NCBI GenBank assembly: GCA_009937555.1
Contig: JAACFD010000012.1
Coordinates: forward strand, 1 to 19,926
Direction: 5' to 3'
DNA from: Chlamydiales bacterium
Lineage (GTDB): Bacteria; Chlamydiota; Chlamydiia; Chlamydiales; JAACFD01
Length of the DNA stretch: 19,926 nucleotides
Shown here: positions 1 through 7,995 of the stretch, in pieces
Position numbering within the stretch: position 1 is the first letter of the stretch
Layout: each line of letters opens with the position of its first letter
The notes under the pieces: generated by a model
What the model saw: only the letters and a program-made list of their open reading frames with translations
Databases searched by the model: none
Told to the model about the DNA's origin: nothing
Translations under genes and position numbers: made by a program

Positions 1-1424
1 TACTAATCGGTCTTAGGGATGAATACAAAGAACGTGGTTGGATCAATTCGCAGTGCGAAGGTATTCCTTTTAACAATATTAGTGATATAAATGTAGTACT
101 TACTTTTTGCCATCAAATAACAAGAGCGGTTTTCAATGGAGTAAGGTTAGAAGGTTTTTCTGATAGCTTAATGAGCAGAGTCTTAGATAGAGCTCACATA
201 GATAAAGCTAAAAGATTAGCAAAAGATGCAAAAGCGAGTTCAGAAAAAACCTACCTACCTAACCTATCTATTAACAACCCAGGCGATTTAGCTAGGGTAG
301 TGAGACAAGATTTTGAAGCTCTTGATGAGTTAACAGGATCTATTGAAGGTGGTAGTCCTACAGAAATTGGATTAAAGCTACTTCGTAACCTTAGAGGGCA
401 TGTTGATTTAGATTTTGCTCCTTTGAGAATGACAAATTTTGCTCACCTTCTTTATTCAAAAAAATATGTAAGCGCGTCAGGTGAAAATAAGCGTATAGAT
501 TTTTTCCGTTTTGGCTCACCCACCTTTACTAATCTTTCTGGAGAAATTTCTATTGAACCTATGTTAATAGGTCTTTTAGACTCTTACCGTGAGGATGGAA
601 AAAAGCATGGTTATTTTAACTTTCAAAGCTCGAAAGAAAAGAGCCGTATGCAGGGCGATGAGTCAGGTAGAGTGCACGCAATTAAGGGGATTAGCGAAGA
701 ATATCCTGAAAACTTTCTTTTCTTCTCATTTCCAATGGACTCTAAAGCATGGAAATTAGAAGGCAGCGCGAAAAGTGCAAGAACAGTTGCTAGCTTAACA
801 GCTATAATTAAAGAAGACTTTTTAAATAAAGGCCAGCCTGCTTGCTTTGACTATCCAGATCTTATTCCAGGAGCTTCTGAAGAGGAAAATAGGGCTGCGG
901 CAGAGAGATTTTTTGATGAAACAGCAGCAGAAGTATGTCCTGTATTTGCTTGTAATGAAGGGCTTTTTCAAGATCGTGCAGACATAAAAAAAAGCTATCA
1001 GTTTTTTATTATGCTGGCACTTCATGGGAAGTTCTATAAGCACTTTGGCTTAGATTCAGCTAATGGAGCTTGTAAAGATGCTATTGATAGAGCTGGTTCA
1101 TTTATTGTCCTCTGTATGTATCTAGAGATGTTACTGGATATGTTTAAAAAAGAGGATGGTATAAGAGGAGAAAGCGTTAAAAGAATTAATGAAAAGGTTC
1201 GTCTTTTAGCAAATCTTTTCCCTTTTATGGTGAAAGGGCAGGCTGTAGTTCCTTGTAGAAGAGACCACTTTTTATCAACAATGGATTATATCGACCAGAA
1301 CCTAGGTCCTGTTATTAACTTTATGTTAAAGCTATTTCCTGATGCAAATTCTGGATTAGCAGCAGAGTCTAAGCAAGAAGCTGCAGATATTCCTGCTCTA
1401 CCAGATCTAAGTGTTTTTGTATAA
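1..1424 (+). CDS. Partial hypothetical protein with a CX5R phosphatase-like motif (5' end missing)
   Basis: The reading frame is open from the left edge (first full codon at base 3) to TAA at 1422-1424, giving about 473 visible residues. The first ATG in the window (171) has no Shine-Dalgarno and follows coding-like sequence, so the true start lies upstream. I do not recognise the family. It is soluble, with no signal peptide or membrane segment in the visible part. One notable motif is CKDAIDRAG (bases 1071-1097). It fits CX5R with Lys after Cys and Asp before Arg, the layout of inositol-phosphate and protein tyrosine phosphatase loops such as the CKSGKDRTG of SopB/IpgD effectors. A phosphatase or secreted-effector role is inference from that one motif. 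The gene converges on the methyltransferase gene, with a single base between the two stop codons. Confidence 0.8.
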   Translation, partial: LIGLRDEYKERGWINSQCEGIPFNNISDINVVLTFCHQITRAVFNGVRLEGFSDSLMSRVLDRAHIDKAKRLAKDAKASSEKTYLPNLSINNPGDLARVVRQDFEALDELTGSIEGGSPTEIGLKLLRNLRGHVDLDFAPLRMTNFAHLLYSKKYVSASGENKRIDFFRFGSPTFTNLSGEISIEPMLIGLLDSYREDGKKHGYFNFQSSKEKSRMQGDESGRVHAIKGISEEYPENFLFFSFPMDSKAWKLEGSAKSARTVASLTAIIKEDFLNKGQPACFDYPDLIPGASEEENRAAAERFFDETAAEVCPVFACNEGLFQDRADIKKSYQFFIMLALHGKFYKHFGLDSANGACKDAIDRAGSFIVLCMYLEMLLDMFKKEDGIRGESVKRINEKVRLLANLFPFMVKGQAVVPCRRDHFLSTMDYIDQNLGPVINFMLKLFPDANSGLAAESKQEAADIPALPDLSVFV

Positions 1425-1450
1425 ACTAGCTATATAAGCTATCATACAAA
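1416..1450. terminator. Symmetric hairpin spanning two convergent stop codons
   Basis: TTTGTAT (1416-1422) pairs with ATACAAA (1444-1450), and inside it TAGCT (1427-1431) pairs with AGCTA (1437-1441), with a 5-base loop. The structure covers the TAA of the plus-strand gene and the stop of the minus-strand methyltransferase. Its position suggests a bidirectional transcription end or mRNA 3' protection. No classical U-run follows on either strand, so terminator activity is inferred. Confidence 0.35.
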
Positions 1451-2385
1451 TCAGGGCTATTTTTCTCTCCTAAAGAGCTATGCTTGTTAAGCTCTTTAGA
1501 ATTATTTTCTGGAAATAAAGGCTTCTTGTGTCCAAGAAAAATAGCATGACTTGGCTTAAGGTTAAAACTGCATTTTTTGTATAAGCCTTCTAAAAATAGA
1601 AGTAATGAGTCGCTGCCTTCTAAAAACTTTTGTGCTTTATCAGCCAGTTTTGCTAGAGGCTTTAAAAAAAATGCCGCTTTTTTATGAGCAATGCTTTTTA
1701 AAAGCAGCCGATACACTAACTTAGACTTTTTAAGTTCCTGATCTTTAATATGCGATACAGCAGCAGCCTCACTTAGCTTTTGTGCACATTTAAAAAAGCA
1801 ACGAAGCTTTACGAATAAATAATGAAAGCTTAGTTTTTTCTCAATTAAACTAAATTCTGTAGCAAAGAGTCCTGAGAATATTTGTAGGGTGCCGTCAGAG
1901 TTTAGGTCTAGAGGGGTAGATATTAACACATGTCCTTTAGGTTTTAGTAGCCTTTGCACTTCAGATAAGACTAGTCTCATATCTTGCTCATCAAAATAAG
2001 CAAGGGCATCTAAAAGCAAGATGATATCATATTTTTTTTCCTCTAAATTGGTGTGAGGTAAGGTATCTTGAAGACAGCGTATATTTTCTTTAGTTTTTAA
2101 ATGATTTAGAGCGTTGGTCGAGATGTCGCATGCGTCAACTAAAGCGCCCTTTTTGGCTAGAAAAGTAGCTAGCTCTCCTGTACCACAAGCTAAATCTAAA
2201 ACACTTTCACCTCTAATAGGTCTATGTTTCTCTAGTAGCTCCATGCTTCTTGAAAAGCGAATAGATCCTAAAGCCCCTTTTACAGGGTCAAAGTCTTTAG
2301 GGTATCGTAGCCATAAGCGATCAAACTGTGCTTTTAGCTTCTTTTTCTTAAGTTCTTCTGAGCTTTTATTTGTTTCAACATTCAT
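1426..2385 (-). CDS. Class I SAM-dependent methyltransferase
   Basis: 319 residues. The Rossmann-like methyltransferase core is clear: motif I VLDLACGTGELA at about residues 62-73, the acidic strand-2 end DACDIS near 84-89, motif IV YDIILLLDALAYF, and the strand-5 region LLKPKGHVLISTP. The C-terminal 130 residues are Lys-rich, helical and unlike the core; they may define substrate. No membrane segment is visible. The substrate cannot be read from the sequence. The start codon lies 8 bases after the stop of the asparagine-synthetase-like gene and has no good Shine-Dalgarno, so translation is probably coupled to that gene and the two products may act in one modification pathway. UbiG/UbiE-like small-molecule methyltransferases share this fold, but the quinone-specific signatures were not recognised. 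Confidence 0.85.
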   Translation of the reverse strand: MNVETNKSSEELKKKKLKAQFDRLWLRYPKDFDPVKGALGSIRFSRSMELLEKHRPIRGESVLDLACGTGELATFLAKKGALVDACDISTNALNHLKTKENIRCLQDTLPHTNLEEKKYDIILLLDALAYFDEQDMRLVLSEVQRLLKPKGHVLISTPLDLNSDGTLQIFSGLFATEFSLIEKKLSFHYLFVKLRCFFKCAQKLSEAAAVSHIKDQELKKSKLVYRLLLKSIAHKKAAFFLKPLAKLADKAQKFLEGSDSLLLFLEGLYKKCSFNLKPSHAIFLGHKKPLFPENNSKELNKHSSLGEKNSPDLYDSLYS

Positions 2386-2393
2386 ATAGCAGT

Positions 2394-4289
2394 CTATTCT
2401 TGTAAGAAATCTATAATGTTATCTTGCTGAGGACCAGCATTAATATTGTTTACAATAAAAAGTCTATACCAAGTTTCTAATGCTAGAATGCTAAATAAAC
2501 GGTTAAAGCTAAGTCTGGTAATAGGTAAGTTTAATACGTATTTTTTCAAGTAGTGTGGATGGATAAGTCCTGACTCTACCAGTACTCCAGACTTTAAGAA
2601 CTGAGAGACTTTACCTACAAGCGGATGGTCAGCATAATTATCAAAAAGGTCTTTTTTGTGTACTCTAGGCCTTTGTATAAATTCATCAGAGAAGTTTCGC
2701 TTCTTTAGAAGGTTTTTTAAAGGAGAAGGTAGATGCGGTTGGTTAGATTTGAACTCACTTGGGAGTTTAGCTAAAAACTCAATTAACTGATGATCTAAAA
2801 AGGGGGCCTGCCATTTTAAGTTAAAGTATGTGGAGAAATTGTGGTACTGTAGTAAAAAACGGTCACAAAGCTGCGTTTTACTATCAAAGTAAGATACCGT
2901 ATCAGCTGTTGATTGAAGGTTTTTAATGTTTGCGAAGTTCATCACAAATACATAAGGATTAAAGTGGGGGAAGGTTGATCGAGATAGTCTCTTGCGCTCT
3001 TGACTAGAAAATAGAGCGTTTTTAAACAAGGTGCTATCTTTCCATTCTCGCCGGTTTAAATACTGCAATAATCTAAAAGATAGTATGGGAGAGACTTTGC
3101 TTAGATATTTGAGAATACTATCTTTATAGTTGAATAAAGTTGAAGTAAGTAGCGAATGTTGTTTAAAAGAGGTTTCAGCTTCTTGGTAGCGTTGGTGCAT
3201 GGCAAGAAGCTCCTGGGCACCCATACCTGAAAAAAAGCTACTGTGCTTTTGAGAAATTAAGCGGCAAAAGTTCCAGGAAAGGATAAGGTGGCTATCTCCA
3301 ATAGGTTCATCTAGTGCCCAGATCATCTTAGTGAAGTTGGTAAAAAAGTCATTGGGACAAATAGTCAGTGACTGATGATCAATACATAATGATTTTGAAA
3401 CCTCTTGCGAGGCTATAGAGTCGTTATCACAGAGATCTTTGATAGATATAGATGCAAGGCTAAGGTCACGATGTTGTTGAGAAAGTAAACTAGATATAGC
3501 AGCAGACCCTAGTCCTCCTCCTACTAGTGATATGGGGGATTCAATATTTTGAGAGCGTAGCTGAATTGAGCGATTTAGCTTTTCTTCAAATATTTCAAAA
3601 ACATCTCCCTCTTGTATAGGAGAACTATAGCCATTTTCTAATAGAGAGCTTAAAGACCAATAGCTTTTTACATTAACTCCATAGCTAGCTTGAAACTTTA
3701 AGTAGTGGCCTGGAGGCAGTTTGTTAATGTGTTTAATAGGCGAATGGTCTTGAGGGAACATGCCTAGACACAAATATGCTGAAAATCCTGACTTAGAAAT
3801 CTCTTGAGGAATCAGGCCTGTAGATAAAAGAGATTTAATTTGAGTAGAAAAAATAAAATAGCCTTGATACCAGGACCAATAAAGTGGGCACTTGCCCATA
3901 CGGTCTCGGTAAACAAAAAGAGATTTCTCTTCAGTATCTATAATAACTAAGCTAAAGTCACCGTTCACCTGATGGATAAAGTCTTCTCCCTCTATCTCAT
4001 ATAAGAGTAGAAGAACCTCAGAGCTTGAGTAGCTTTTGCTAGGGTAACCTGCTTGTTGAAGCTTAAAGATGAGCTCTGACAGGTTATAAATATCTCCATG
4101 TATAGCACATAAGTTTTTATTTTTGCGGTGTTGAAATATGGCTCCATCTGAAGTGCCCACCTCATAGTTATCAACTTTTATCACCTCAGGAGGAGATAAC
4201 GGAGAGTGAGATGCTATTTTAAGCATCTGGTGGACAAAGTCTCGACTGTGAAAAAGGTGTGGGTAGACAACACCTGAAAGAGCGGGCAT
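2394..4289 (-). CDS. Asparagine synthetase-like protein with degenerate glutaminase and synthetase sites
   Basis: 631 residues, the full length of the AsnB class. The N-terminal half (about 1-165) follows the GATase-II fold: HGDIYNLSEL (64-73) corresponds to NGEIYN, and VYRDRMGKCPLYW (126-138) to ARDRLGIKPLYY. The catalytic N-terminal Cys (MCGI in active enzymes) is replaced: this protein begins MPALSGVV. The C-terminal half keeps the synthetase layout, but the ATP loop SGG(L/V)DSS reads VGGGLGSAA (256-264), losing the Asp, and the SGDGGDE motif reads SGMGAQE (354-360). DEPIGD (327-332) is retained. Both chemistries therefore look lost or altered. A Shine-Dalgarno-like AAAAGG precedes the ATG by 8 bases. 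It is first in a two-gene unit with the methyltransferase. It could be a scaffold, a regulator, or an enzyme with different chemistry. Confidence 0.8.
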   Translation of the reverse strand: MPALSGVVYPHLFHSRDFVHQMLKIASHSPLSPPEVIKVDNYEVGTSDGAIFQHRKNKNLCAIHGDIYNLSELIFKLQQAGYPSKSYSSSEVLLLLYEIEGEDFIHQVNGDFSLVIIDTEEKSLFVYRDRMGKCPLYWSWYQGYFIFSTQIKSLLSTGLIPQEISKSGFSAYLCLGMFPQDHSPIKHINKLPPGHYLKFQASYGVNVKSYWSLSSLLENGYSSPIQEGDVFEIFEEKLNRSIQLRSQNIESPISLVGGGLGSAAISSLLSQQHRDLSLASISIKDLCDNDSIASQEVSKSLCIDHQSLTICPNDFFTNFTKMIWALDEPIGDSHLILSWNFCRLISQKHSSFFSGMGAQELLAMHQRYQEAETSFKQHSLLTSTLFNYKDSILKYLSKVSPILSFRLLQYLNRREWKDSTLFKNALFSSQERKRLSRSTFPHFNPYVFVMNFANIKNLQSTADTVSYFDSKTQLCDRFLLQYHNFSTYFNLKWQAPFLDHQLIEFLAKLPSEFKSNQPHLPSPLKNLLKKRNFSDEFIQRPRVHKKDLFDNYADHPLVGKVSQFLKSGVLVESGLIHPHYLKKYVLNLPITRLSFNRLFSILALETWYRLFIVNNINAGPQQDNIIDFLQE

Positions 4290-4338
4290 AATCGTAGCCT
4301 TTTCTAGTTGCTATGCTTTTAAGCCAATGTAGCTTAAC

Positions 4339-4380
4339 AAAGTAAAAAAACTCAAGGAAGTGTTAAGTTTTTTTTTACTT
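4339..4380. repeat. A/T-rich inverted repeat in the divergent intergenic region
   Basis: AAGTAAAAAAACT (4340-4352) is complementary to AGTTTTTTTTTACTT (4366-4380) apart from two extra Ts. CTTAAC (4333-4338) can alternatively pair with GTTAAG (4362-4367). A second small inverted repeat, ATAAGA/TCTTAT, lies at 4418-4435. The region is between divergent genes, so these could be operators, leader structures of the minus-strand gene, or simple A/T tracts. No function is shown. Confidence 0.3.
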
Positions 4381-4473
4381 AATCTCTGTGTTAGATTTTA
4401 TTTACCAATGGCTTGCGATAAGAAAAAAATCTTATAGTAAAGAATTTATCGGCTTTGGTATCTTACTTGGGTA

Positions 4474-4503
4474 TTGTTTAGTCGTAAATGCGGCTTGTAT
4501 TAA
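4474..4503 (+). promoter_or_regulatory. Candidate sigma70-type promoter for the lipoprotein gene
   Basis: TTGTTT (4474-4479) and TATTAA (4498-4503) are separated by 18 bases and sit about 27 bases upstream of the start codon. GAGGA at 4516-4520 gives a Shine-Dalgarno 9 bases before the ATG at 4530. The match to consensus is moderate. Confidence 0.35.
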
Positions 4504-4529
4504 AATTATTTTAATGAGGACTTTCTATC

Positions 4530-5198
4530 ATGAAGTATAGGGTTTTGTTTTCCTTTTTCCTGTTGTTAACACTGCTAACATCTTGTAAGCAGTATCAGTC
4601 ATCTGAATTTACACGCTACCATGATGATGGACGCATTAAACCAAAAGTGGCTTTAGTTCCTGTTAGTTTTAATGAAGATTTCCCTTTTCCTTGGAACTTG
4701 TCTAGAGAGATTACTGAGAATATACGCCAAGAAGTGTTACAGCAAAATGCGATTTATCTACCAGCAGAAGCTAACTATGCTAGTTCATTAACACGTCGCT
4801 CAAGTGATCTTGTAGGGCCTTACTCTCCAGTATTAAAAGGGTTGCAAGCTGACCATGACTTTGTTGTATTTGTTGATTTATTAAACCATACAGAAGAAGC
4901 TTACAAAGGGCAGTCAGTTAAACCTGTTTATACCGTTTACGGGGAAGTTAACTCTGTTTTAAAAATAGCTTTGAGGCTAACAATTTATGACGTAAGAGGT
5001 TCTACACCAAAAAGCATCTTACAAGAGATTATTCATTCAAACCATATGATTTCTAAAGATGGAGCAGAGACAAACTACCACAAGGTTGTGTGGCAAACAG
5101 ATGCTTACAAAACCTCACCTTTTGGTCTAGCTCACTCTCGACTAAGTAAGGAAATAGCTAAGAGAATTTCTCAATATATCTCTATTTCTCGCAGCTAA
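4530..5198 (+). CDS. Predicted lipoprotein, unknown function
   Basis: 222 residues with a typical lipoprotein signal: a basic N-terminus (MKYR), a hydrophobic core, and the lipobox LTSC with lipidated Cys19. The mature part starts KQYQSS, without Asp at +2, so outer-membrane retention is possible. The rest is soluble, about 200 residues, with no membrane segment. Stretches such as KVALVPVSFNEDF (near 39-51) and DHDFVVFVDLLNH (near 109-121) resemble the small periplasmic lipoproteins that read like fragments of TolB-N/LpoB-type folds, but I could not assign a family. A good Shine-Dalgarno (GAGGA, spacing 9) supports this start. It appears monocistronic, with its own promoter and a strong terminator just downstream. 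Confidence 0.85.
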   Translation: MKYRVLFSFFLLLTLLTSCKQYQSSEFTRYHDDGRIKPKVALVPVSFNEDFPFPWNLSREITENIRQEVLQQNAIYLPAEANYASSLTRRSSDLVGPYSPVLKGLQADHDFVVFVDLLNHTEEAYKGQSVKPVYTVYGEVNSVLKIALRLTIYDVRGSTPKSILQEIIHSNHMISKDGAETNYHKVVWQTDAYKTSPFGLAHSRLSKEIAKRISQYISISRS

Positions 5199-5237
5199 AT
5201 TTTAGCAGCGAGTTAATAAAAAGCTTGAAATTTGTTT

Positions 5238-5275
5238 AGCCTTTTTGCACTTTGGTGTAAAAAGGCTATTTTTTT
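5238..5275 (+). terminator. Rho-independent terminator after the lipoprotein gene
   Basis: AGCCTTTTTGCAC (5238-5250) pairs with GTGTAAAAAGGCT (5255-5267) over 13 base pairs with one G-U wobble and a TTTG loop. A T-run (5269-5275) follows. The T-run ends exactly where the ATG of the next gene begins. Confidence 0.85.
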
Positions 5276-5995
5276 ATGTCAAATCGAAGACAAATTCCTA
5301 TATTTTTTACAGTTGTAGTTGTACTTTCTTTTCTCATGGCATTCTTCATTGAAGAAGTCTTTATCCGGGTTTTGGGGGTAGGAAAAGCAGATCTAGCACA
5401 CCTTGCAAAGCTTATATATATCTGTGCACTATTTGCTTTTATTTTATTTTACTGTTTGTTTAAGGACTACTTGAGTTCTATATTATTCTGGAATCAAAAA
5501 GAGAGCTTTTCCTTTTACAAAGACCTAGCTTACGCAAGCAAACTATTTGTTATAGGCGTTGCCATTTTAGCTTGTGTGAATGCTATGGTTCAAGCTCTAG
5601 GAATTCAAATTGTCGAACAACATGCAGTGGTTGTTGTGAAGCAACAGTTGAGCATGGGCATAAAACAAAAGCTATTTACAGTATTTTTAGTGTGTTTTTT
5701 TGCGCCTGTTTACGAAGAGTTTATTTGTAGAGGTATCTTACAAAGCTCTTGGGTTAAGTCCTGGGGGCGTTTTTGGGGTATCTTGCTAGCTTCTATTGCA
5801 TTTGCTTCAGCACACATCTCAACATTTGCCATTACCGAGCTTAGAGTTCTGCTAAATTTATTTATCTTCTCGCTATTTTTAGGCTGGGCATATGAAAAAA
5901 GAAAGTCTTTGCTTTGTTCGGTTATTTTACATATCATGTTAAATACAATGACATTGCTAGCATTGTTATTGTTTCAAAAAGACCCGTTACCTTGA
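5276..5995 (+). CDS. CPBP (CAAX/Abi) family intramembrane metalloprotease
   Basis: 239 residues, mostly hydrophobic, with about six to seven membrane segments. The three catalytic motifs of the CPBP/Rce1-like glutamic intramembrane proteases are intact: EEFICRG with E147, E148 and R152; FASAH with H180; and HIMLN with H219 and N223. Bacterial members are used for peptide maturation or export, bacteriocin immunity or membrane protein processing; the substrate here is unknown. MSNRRQ before the first membrane segment supports the ATG at 5276, and an in-frame stop at 5258 excludes an upstream start. Oddly, this ATG directly follows the T-run of a strong terminator and has no Shine-Dalgarno, so initiation may be leaderless or depend on read-through. 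The PP2C gene follows after 67 bases. Confidence 0.85.
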   Translation: MSNRRQIPIFFTVVVVLSFLMAFFIEEVFIRVLGVGKADLAHLAKLIYICALFAFILFYCLFKDYLSSILFWNQKESFSFYKDLAYASKLFVIGVAILACVNAMVQALGIQIVEQHAVVVVKQQLSMGIKQKLFTVFLVCFFAPVYEEFICRGILQSSWVKSWGRFWGILLASIAFASAHISTFAITELRVLLNLFIFSLFLGWAYEKRKSLLCSVILHIMLNTMTLLALLLFQKDPLP

Positions 5996-6062
5996 AGCTT
6001 TAGCTTAAAGTAAGGTAGCTTTTATAAATCTTTTTATTAAATACAAGTGGGTAAATAGCTTA

Positions 6063-6839
6063 GTGGAAGGTAGTAAGTTGGCGAACATAGGTGTACATAC
6101 TGATGCTGCAGGCTTATCGGATAAAGGCTTAGTTAGAGATAAAAATGAAGATGTATGGGAATCTTTAGCAGATGAGCACTTTTATATTCTAGCTGATGGC
6201 ATGGGAGGTCATCAAGCAGGTGAAATTGCAGCTTATAAAACAGTAGACACCATTTGTGAAATGGTGAAAGCCTACAGTTTTAGTATTGATGTAGAAAAGC
6301 AAACGCAAGAGGAAGTTACCTCTTTATTAACAGAAGCAATCCAACAAGCTAATAGCCTGATTTATCAGATGGGTCAAAGTAACGATCGCTTTACAGGGAT
6401 GGGAACAACGGTTTGCTGCTTATGTATCCGAACAGGCTTTATAATTTGTGCCCATGTAGGGGATAGCCGTATTTATCGCCTCAGAGATGGTGAACTCAAT
6501 GCTTTGACTCTAGATCACTCGCTAGTTATGGATCTAATTGAATCAGGGCAAATGACTGCAGAAGAAGCAAAGAATTTTAAGCGTAAGAATGTGATCACCA
6601 GGGCAATTGGAATAGATTCAACTGTAAAGTCTACACTATCAGTAGATAATATCCGTTCAGGGGATATATATTTGCTTTGTTCAGACGGTTTAAGTGACTA
6701 CGTTAGTGCAGAAGTTATTAAAGAAAATCTCGTAAAAGACGACAACCTTAATGAGGTTTGTCAACTTTTAATTGATGAAGCGAAAAACTCAGGGAGTAAG
6801 GATAATATTACTGTAGTAGCAGTAAGAGTTCAGGATTAG
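6063..6839 (+). CDS. PP2C-family (PPM) serine/threonine protein phosphatase
   Basis: 258 residues, the size of a stand-alone bacterial PP2C such as Stp/PrpC. All metal-binding and core motifs are present: R25 and NED (28-30), DGMGGH (45-50), GMGTT (112-116), GDSR (133-136), CSDGL (206-210) and KDNIT (246-250). It should hydrolyse phospho-Ser/Thr in the cytoplasm with Mn2+/Mg2+ and oppose Hanks-type kinases; it matches the chlamydial phosphatase I know as CT259. The frame opens at GTG 6063, which has only a weak ribosome site. A better one is GGAAGG (6065-6070), seven bases before an in-frame TTG at 6078, so the protein may really start five residues later. The stop codon is part of the Shine-Dalgarno of the cysteine desulfurase gene, giving tight coupling. 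Confidence 0.93.
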   Translation: MEGSKLANIGVHTDAAGLSDKGLVRDKNEDVWESLADEHFYILADGMGGHQAGEIAAYKTVDTICEMVKAYSFSIDVEKQTQEEVTSLLTEAIQQANSLIYQMGQSNDRFTGMGTTVCCLCIRTGFIICAHVGDSRIYRLRDGELNALTLDHSLVMDLIESGQMTAEEAKNFKRKNVITRAIGIDSTVKSTLSVDNIRSGDIYLLCSDGLSDYVSAEVIKENLVKDDNLNEVCQLLIDEAKNSGSKDNITVVAVRVQD

Positions 6840-6843
6840 GAGG
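6838..6843 (+). promoter_or_regulatory. Strong Shine-Dalgarno overlapping the PP2C stop codon
   Basis: AGGAGG at 6838-6843 begins inside the TAG stop (6837-6839) and lies six bases before the ATG at 6850. It fixes the start of the cysteine desulfurase and implies translational coupling. Confidence 0.8.
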
Positions 6844-6849
6844 ATAGGA

Positions 6850-7995
6850 ATGGAAAGAATTTATTTAGATAATAATGCTACAACCTTTATTGACCCGCTT
6901 GTGCTGGAAGTTATGGTTAACAGTATGAATACACCTTTGGGGAATCCCTCCAGTATTCACTACTACGGACAAGAAGCTAAAGTGCATATGGTGAATGCTC
7001 GAGAGAAAGTGGCTAAATTCTTGAATGTCAAACCTTCCGAAATTATTTTCACTTCAGGAGCTACAGAAGCAATCAATACTGCAGTGAAAGGTTTTTGCAT
7101 GGAGCAAAAAGAAAAAGGGCAGGTGATCTCTTCTTGTGTAGAGCATGCAGCAATGAATGATAGCTTAAAAGAGCTAGAGTTAAATGGCTGGGATGTTCTA
7201 AAGCTTCCAGTAGGCTCTTCAGGATCTATTAATCCTGAGGACTTAGATAAAAGTATCACAGATAAAACTAAGCTAATTGCTATTATGGCAGTTAATAATG
7301 AAACTGGAGCTAAAAATGATGTTGAAGCTATTGCAGAAATTGCTTTAAAGCACAATGTACCTCTATTCATTGATGCAGTAGCATGGCTGGGTAAAGAAAG
7401 AATTCATATACCCAAAGGGGTAAGCGCACTTTGTTTTAGTGGGCATAAAATGCATGCTCCTAAAGGTGTGGGGGTCTTATATGCTAAACCTCGCTACCGA
7501 TTTCGTTCACTGTTAAGCGGTGGTGGCCAAGAGTATGGCCGCAGAGGGGGAACAGAGAATATTTTTGGCATTATTGCTATGTCTAAAGCAATTCAGCTTC
7601 TAGATGAAAATCAAGAAAGCTACACCGATCATATGCTTAAACTACGGGATTTATTTGAATCTCTACTTAAAGAGAAGCTTTCAGGTGTTCAAATTAATGG
7701 AGATGGAAATAGGGTGTGTAATACCTCTAATGTCTCTTTTGAAGGAGTTGAAGGAGAATCTTTATTGATGAATCTAGACTTGGCTGGCATAGCAGCGTCT
7801 CATGGATCTGCTTGTGCAGCTGGAGCATTAGAACCTTCTCACGTTTTGATAAATATGGGCATTGAAAGAGAAATGGCTCAGAGTGCTGTTCGTTTCGCAT
7901 TCAGTAGATTTAATACGGAAGAAGAAGTGAAAAAAGCAGTTACTGTTATTGAAGAAGTGGTTTTAAAGTTAAGAGAGCTAGTGAAGTTAAAGTAG
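6850..7995 (+). CDS. NifS/IscS-type cysteine desulfurase
   Basis: 381 residues, normal family length. It is a class V PLP enzyme that takes sulfur from cysteine for Fe-S clusters and thiolated tRNA. It shows the N-terminal YLDNNATT, the cofactor-stacking VEHAAM, the PLP lysine K200 in SGHKMHAPKG, and GRRGGTEN. The persulfide cysteine is C322 in GSACAAGALEPSHVL, the short-loop NifS/IscS type rather than SufS. One difference from many relatives is the loss of the usual DAVQ motif after the PLP-binding Asp: here DAVAW. An AGGAGG ribosome site supports the start. It corresponds to the gene I know as CT258 next to the PP2C gene. Its end overlaps the convergent CNNM gene by nine bases. Confidence 0.95.
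   Translation: MERIYLDNNATTFIDPLVLEVMVNSMNTPLGNPSSIHYYGQEAKVHMVNAREKVAKFLNVKPSEIIFTSGATEAINTAVKGFCMEQKEKGQVISSCVEHAAMNDSLKELELNGWDVLKLPVGSSGSINPEDLDKSITDKTKLIAIMAVNNETGAKNDVEAIAEIALKHNVPLFIDAVAWLGKERIHIPKGVSALCFSGHKMHAPKGVGVLYAKPRYRFRSLLSGGGQEYGRRGGTENIFGIIAMSKAIQLLDENQESYTDHMLKLRDLFESLLKEKLSGVQINGDGNRVCNTSNVSFEGVEGESLLMNLDLAGIAASHGSACAAGALEPSHVLINMGIEREMAQSAVRFAFSRFNTEEEVKKAVTVIEEVVLKLRELVKLK

Noticed and set aside
2114..2389. Plus-strand open frame of 91 codons
   Set aside because: It lies entirely antisense to the methyltransferase gene, whose protein motifs are clear; no ribosome site supports it.
6963..7370. Minus-strand open frame of 135 codons
   Set aside because: It is a shadow of the cysteine desulfurase gene, which carries intact catalytic motifs on the other strand.
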